From Maritimibacter sp. (GTDB lineage: Bacteria; Pseudomonadota; Alphaproteobacteria; Rhodobacterales; Rhodobacteraceae): a stretch of 8,266 nt of DNA. This document shows, piece after piece, positions 5,062-8,266 of this stretch. The stretch is from NCBI GenBank assembly GCA_020441225.1, contig JAGRMP010000506.1, positions 1-8,266 of the forward strand, given 5' to 3'. The translations under genes were made by a program, and so were the position numbers. Every line of letters starts with the position of its first letter. Positions within the stretch are counted from its first letter, which is position 1. Below the pieces are notes generated by a model. It was not told the DNA's origin. It was given only the letters and a program-made list of their open reading frames with translations, and did not search any database.

Positions 5062-6495
5062 GTGAGCATTTGGGCTAACTTTGGCGGGATGGCGGCTTTG
5101 GCGCTTCTGGGCGCGGGCCTTGCCGCGCCGGTGCGCGCCGAAGTGATCACCGAATACGAGCCCTTCGTCTACGACACCGATACCCCGGACGTGCTGCAGC
5201 TCGACGGTGCGATCAACCATCGTGCGGCGGTGCTGTTCAAACTGGCGCTCAACGATTTTCCCAAGGTGACCACGCTCAGCCTGTCGAGCGAGGGCGGCTC
5301 GGTCTATGCCGCGCTGCCCGCCGCCTATGACGTGCGCGTCGCCGGGCTCAAGACCATGATCCCCGAAGGCAAGACCTGCGCCTCGGCGTGCTCGTATCTG
5401 TTCTTCGCCGGCGCCGAGCGGATGGCCGAGGGGCGGCTCGGCGTGCACCAGATCGCGACCAGCTCCGACAGCCTGTCGGACGGGCAGGTGACGCTGGGCG
5501 ACATCTTCAAGGCGTTCGAGGATTTCGGCGTGCCGACCTCGGTGATCAGCCGGATGATGCGCACGCCCGCGGATTCGATGTATCTCTTCGACCCCGAAGA
5601 AATGGAGCGCCTCGGCCTGCTCGGCCCGGTGCCGGGGGCGACCGAGGTGCCGGTCGAGGCCCCCGCACAGGTGGCCGAGCCCGCCCCGCAACCGGCCCCG
5701 GTCCAGCCCACGCCCGACCCGCAGGTGGCCGAACCGGCGGCGCCGGCCGTGCCGGACCCGGCGCCGGCGGAGGACACCCAGATCGCCGCCGTCGAACCCG
5801 CGCCGGCGCCGCCCACCGAAATGGCGGACAGCGAGGGGCTCGACGCCGCGACCAACGCGCTCGACCCGCTGGTGGCCGCCTGTTTCGACGCGGCGCTGCC
5901 CTGGGCCAACGATTTCGGCTGGCCGGGCATCCGCTCGAAAGAGATCCAGACCGGGCGCGCGATCCCGGCCTGCGAACGCGCCCGGGCGCAGGCGCCCGAG
6001 AACGACTGGGTCACCATCTCGCTCGCCCGGGCGCTGGGCGAGGCGGGGCAGGACACCCGCGCCGTGTCGCTCTATGAGCCGGTCGCCAACCGCGGCCATG
6101 CCTATGCCCAGGGCAGCCTCGGGGTGTTCTACCTCAACGGCCGCGGCGTGGCGAAGGATCAGGGCCGGGCCTACCGGCTGTTCCTCGACGCCGCCGCCGA
6201 GGGCGATGCCACCGCCAATTTCGCGCTCGCCGTGATCAACGCTTTCCCGAGCCACACCATCGCCAACGATATGCAGGCGGCCATCGATTACGCCTATGAG
6301 GCGCTGGCCGCGGGCGAGGACCGCTCGCCGCAGATCTACCGCGACATCAACAAGTTTCCCCAAGCCGTGCGGGTCGGCGTGCAGCGCCGGTTGCAGCGCG
6401 AGGGCTTCTATTCGGGCGCGCTCGACGGGTCGTTCGGCCCCGCCTCGATGGCGGCGGCGCGGCTGCTTGCGCTCAGCCGCCAGGCCGAGGGGTAG
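5062..6495 (+). CDS. Periplasmic ClpP-like putative serine protease with Sel1-like and peptidoglycan-binding domains
   Basis: The 477-residue protein has a signal sequence (FGGMAALALLGAGLAAPVRA, cut near residue 26). The ClpP-fold domain at about 43-188 is clearly paralogous to that of the 2190-3689 gene: LSSEGGS at 74-80 (Glu where ClpP has Pro), Ser108 in TCASAC, His129 in GVHQ, Asp171 in TPAD, then MYLFDPEEMERLGLLG. A long Pro/Ala/Glu linker (about 188-260) follows, then a TPR-like helical region with Cys274 and Cys304. A Sel1-like repeat unit covers about 334-390 (GHAYAQGSLGVFYLNGRGV, then KDQGRAYRLF). A peptidoglycan-binding-1-like motif at about 436-471 includes VQRRLQREGFYSGALDGSFG. 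The family logic is a protease held at the cell wall, with Sel1 helices for partner binding. It lies 159 bp after the preceding gene, so it may be co-transcribed or have its own promoter. Confidence 0.92.
   Translation: MSIWANFGGMAALALLGAGLAAPVRAEVITEYEPFVYDTDTPDVLQLDGAINHRAAVLFKLALNDFPKVTTLSLSSEGGSVYAALPAAYDVRVAGLKTMIPEGKTCASACSYLFFAGAERMAEGRLGVHQIATSSDSLSDGQVTLGDIFKAFEDFGVPTSVISRMMRTPADSMYLFDPEEMERLGLLGPVPGATEVPVEAPAQVAEPAPQPAPVQPTPDPQVAEPAAPAVPDPAPAEDTQIAAVEPAPAPPTEMADSEGLDAATNALDPLVAACFDAALPWANDFGWPGIRSKEIQTGRAIPACERARAQAPENDWVTISLARALGEAGQDTRAVSLYEPVANRGHAYAQGSLGVFYLNGRGVAKDQGRAYRLFLDAAAEGDATANFALAVINAFPSHTIANDMQAAIDYAYEALAAGEDRSPQIYRDINKFPQAVRVGVQRRLQREGFYSGALDGSFGPASMAAARLLALSRQAEG
5623..5841 (+). 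repeat. Pro/Ala/Glu-rich coding linker
   Basis: This encodes roughly residues 188-260, with recurring QVAEPA and PDPAP units between the ClpP-like and helical domains. It is low-complexity and probably a flexible spacer reaching through the periplasm, comparable to the linker in the 2190-3689 gene. Confidence 0.65.
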
Positions 6496-6705
6496 GGCGG
6501 ATCGGGCAGGAGCTGCGGGACCGGAGCCGGAAACGGGGTCGGATCGGAACGACATCTCACGGCTTCGTGAGTACGCCGCACAGGACGCCTCGCGCGTCCT
6601 TGCCTAAGCTTTCCAATTGGAGGCCGGCAAAACCATGGTTCCGTACGCCTGGCCGTCGGTGTCGCGTTGTTGCCATGGAACGCAATTGAATTGGAGCACC
6701 AAGAT
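6496..6705. other. Intergenic region between third protease-like gene and cytochrome gene
   Basis: These 210 bp hold two short hairpins in the first half (6556-6571: CTCACG, GCTT loop, CGTGAG; and 6582-6600). The second half is A/T-richer and has several palindromic words: CCAATTGG at 6613-6620, AACCATGGTT at 6631-6640, CCATGG at 6673-6678 and CAATTG at 6683-6688. No clear -35/-10 pair or FNR-type box is visible. A possible 24-codon leader ORF occupies 6635-6709. Confidence 0.45.
6582..6600 (+). terminator. Hairpin, candidate weak terminator after the third protease-like gene
   Basis: AGGACGC (6582-6588) and GCGTCCT (6594-6600) pair perfectly around a five-base loop, 87 bases after the stop codon and just after another perfect 6-bp hairpin. 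Only TTGCC follows instead of a T run, so termination would be inefficient or factor-assisted. Confidence 0.35.
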
Positions 6706-6709
6706 ATGA
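6635..6709 (+). CDS. Possible 24-residue leader ORF overlapping the cytochrome start
   Basis: ATG at 6635 opens a frame encoding 24 residues (MVPYAWPSVSRCCHG... to ...NWSTKI). It stops at TGA 6707-6709, overlapping the cytochrome ATG at 6706 as ATGA, the classic layout for coupled translation. AATTGGAG precedes both this ATG (12 bases between) and the cytochrome ATG (9 bases between), so the same ribosome-binding context occurs twice. It has no recognisable domain; the adjacent cysteines are followed by His. It could be a leader peptide, a remnant of a duplicated start region, or chance. Confidence 0.3.
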   Translation: MVPYAWPSVSRCCHGTQLNWSTKI

Positions 6710-8266
6710 ACAGGCCATCACGTCACATGCTGTCCATTTCCGCCCTGGCGCTGGTCGTCGCGGGCGGGCTCGGGGCGCCCGCGCGCGCGCAGGGGGAAGG
6801 CGACATCAACTCGATCCTGCAGGGCGGCACCGACGAACCGGCAGCGCCCGCCGCACCTGCTGCGCCGGCGGAGACCCCTGCGGATACCGCGACCGACCCG
6901 GCGCCCGAAGAACCGGCCGCCCCCGCGCCGGATGCCCCGGCCACGGCCCCGGACGCCGACACCGGGACCGACACCACCGCCGCCCCGGCGACCGATTACG
7001 GCGACCCAGTTGCGCCCTTCGGCCTCGCCGATGCCGACCGGCCCTCGCTGGTTGCGGGCATCCGCCTCGACCAGGACGCGATCGGCGCGGGCGAGGTCAG
7101 CTTCCGGGCGATGATGGAGATCGGCCGCCACCTGTTCACCCAGCGCTTCACCGCCGAGGACGGCTACGGCGAAGGCCCTTACGGCCCGCGCGAGGTCAAG
7201 CGCCAGGAAGCCGACCACGGGCCGATGGCCGCCTTCGGCAAGCTGCCGTGGATGCGCGTGAACGGGCTCGACAGCCAATCCTGCCTCGAATGCCACTCGG
7301 CTTCGGGGATGCAGGCCGAGGGCTATGCCGCGGTGCCCGACAGCCGCACGATCCGCACCGACGGGCTGTCCGGCGCGGGCACCATCGCCACCACGGCGAT
7401 CATCAACCCGATGCAGCAGACGCCCGCCCCGACCTGGGCGCGCGACGCGCTCCTCGCCAACGGCTACCAGGACCCCGACGCCATGCTGGCCGTGTTCCTG
7501 CGCAACCCGCCGCATGTGTTCGGCGCGGGCTATACCCAGAGCGTGGCCGAGGAGATGAGCTTCGATCTGATCGACGCACGCTACCGCACGCTTGAGGCCG
7601 CCGCCGCCGATCCGGGCGTGGTCTATGAGATCGGGCTCGAATCCAAGGGCACGTCGTTCGGCGTCTACAGCGCTGCGGTGCGGCCCGGGTCGGGCGAGAT
7701 TTTCTTCGACCAGCTCGGCCCCTGCGGCACCAACCCGCAGCTCGACGAATATTGCGGCCAGATCGAGGGGGTCGGCGAGGACTTCATCGTCCGGCCCTTC
7801 CAGTGGAAAGGCATCGCGTCGAGCATGCGCAACTTCGTGCGCGACGCGCTCAACTTCCACTTCGCGATGACCCCGGACGAGCTGTCGCCGGGCACCCCCG
7901 ATCTCGACGGCGACGGGGTGGAGAACGAGGTGTCGGTCGGCGAGGTGACCGCGCTCACCGCCTTTGCGCTCAGCACCCGCCCGCCGGTCCAGGCCGAGGC
8001 CGAGACCGACGCCGATTATGCGCTGGTCGAGCGCGGGCGCTGGCTGTTCAACGGCGAGGATATGCCGGCGGGCTACGATGCCGGCGACAGCTGTTCGTCC
8101 TGCCACCACCCGTCGAAAGAGCTGTGGGACCCGACCGCCTATGTCCACGATCCCCGCACGCCCGAAGCGGCGCGCGTCGCTTCGGCGGAAAGCACCGGCG
8201 GACGTCCGGCGCTGATCGTCGAGGGCACCGGGGTCGGGCTCGGCCAGGCCGCGCCGCTGGGGCTGA
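6706..8266 (+). CDS. Exported di-haem c-type cytochrome, putative oxidoreductase (3' end beyond window)
   Basis: The frame starts at ATG 6706 (GGAG nine bases upstream) and stays open to the last base, giving 520 residues. The signal peptide ends near PARA-Q (28/29). An Ala/Pro/Asp-rich linker (about 44-100) precedes the catalytic part. Covalent haem sites are CLECH at 193-197, in the context NGLDSQSCLECHSASG, and CSSCH at 463-467, following GRWLFNGEDMPAGYDAGDS. The second context resembles the haem segments of MauG/CcpA and di-haem oxidoreductase (DHOR) families. A DLDGDGVENE loop at 399-408 looks like an EF-hand or dockerin-type calcium site, preceding VGEVTALTAFALSTRPP. It presumably carries out periplasmic electron transfer or peroxidase-like oxidation, but the substrate cannot be read. 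Haem attachment is near certain; family placement is moderate. Confidence 0.88.
   Translation, partial: MNRPSRHMLSISALALVVAGGLGAPARAQGEGDINSILQGGTDEPAAPAAPAAPAETPADTATDPAPEEPAAPAPDAPATAPDADTGTDTTAAPATDYGDPVAPFGLADADRPSLVAGIRLDQDAIGAGEVSFRAMMEIGRHLFTQRFTAEDGYGEGPYGPREVKRQEADHGPMAAFGKLPWMRVNGLDSQSCLECHSASGMQAEGYAAVPDSRTIRTDGLSGAGTIATTAIINPMQQTPAPTWARDALLANGYQDPDAMLAVFLRNPPHVFGAGYTQSVAEEMSFDLIDARYRTLEAAAADPGVVYEIGLESKGTSFGVYSAAVRPGSGEIFFDQLGPCGTNPQLDEYCGQIEGVGEDFIVRPFQWKGIASSMRNFVRDALNFHFAMTPDELSPGTPDLDGDGVENEVSVGEVTALTAFALSTRPPVQAEAETDADYALVERGRWLFNGEDMPAGYDAGDSCSSCHHPSKELWDPTAYVHDPRTPEAARVASAESTGGRPALIVEGTGVGLGQAAPLGL

Noticed and set aside
4993..6555. Long antisense open frame of 520 codons opposite the third protease-like gene
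   Set aside because: Low-complexity Arg/Gly/His composition and no motif, while the plus strand encodes recognisable ClpP-fold, Sel1-like and peptidoglycan-binding sequence.
6718..8148. Antisense open frame of 476 codons opposite the cytochrome
   Set aside because: The plus strand has two CXXCH haem sites and a signal peptide in one frame to the window end; the antisense product has no domain.

Overview
The window is about 70% G+C with strongly G/C-biased third codon positions. It reads as chromosomal DNA of an alphaproteobacterium, most likely a Rhodobacterales/Rhodobacteraceae member. That placement rests on remembered similarity of the OmpA-like, cyclophilin and ClpP-like proteins and has not been tested by search. 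I see no rRNA, tRNA, CRISPR array, insertion sequence or integrase.

Layout: a leftward gene set (positions 1915 to 1) and a rightward gene set (2190 to 8266) diverge from a gene-free region at 1916-2189. Leftward are an OmpA-C peptidoglycan-anchoring protein (1268-1915), an exported protein of a family I cannot name (280-1197), and the N-terminus of another exported protein cut by the window edge (1-212). Rightward are three different exported ClpP/SppA-fold proteases (2190-3689, 3787-4902, 5062-6495), then an exported c-type cytochrome with two CXXCH haem sites (6706 to beyond the window end), perhaps preceded by a tiny leader ORF.

All seven main genes begin with a signal peptide, so the whole window encodes cell-envelope proteins. 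The three protease-like proteins share one catalytic layout: a C-x-S-A-C nucleophile motif, a G-[VF]-H motif and a T-P-x-D motif. These match the Ser-His-Asp triad of ClpP by position. Their C-terminal parts differ completely: cyclophilin plus an HtrA-type PDZ in the first, an unrecognised domain with two cysteines in the second, and Sel1-like repeats plus a peptidoglycan-binding domain in the third.

The main discovery candidate is the first of these. It appears to join a ClpP-like protease, a peptidyl-prolyl isomerase and a DegP-type PDZ in one 499-residue periplasmic polypeptide. Its last ~210 bases have clearly lower G+C (56% against 75% just upstream, counted by hand) and rare codons, as if the PDZ tail was added by recombination. 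Together with the OmpA-like and peptidoglycan-binding partners, the locus may be an envelope protein-folding and proteolysis module anchored at the cell wall. That joint function is inference.
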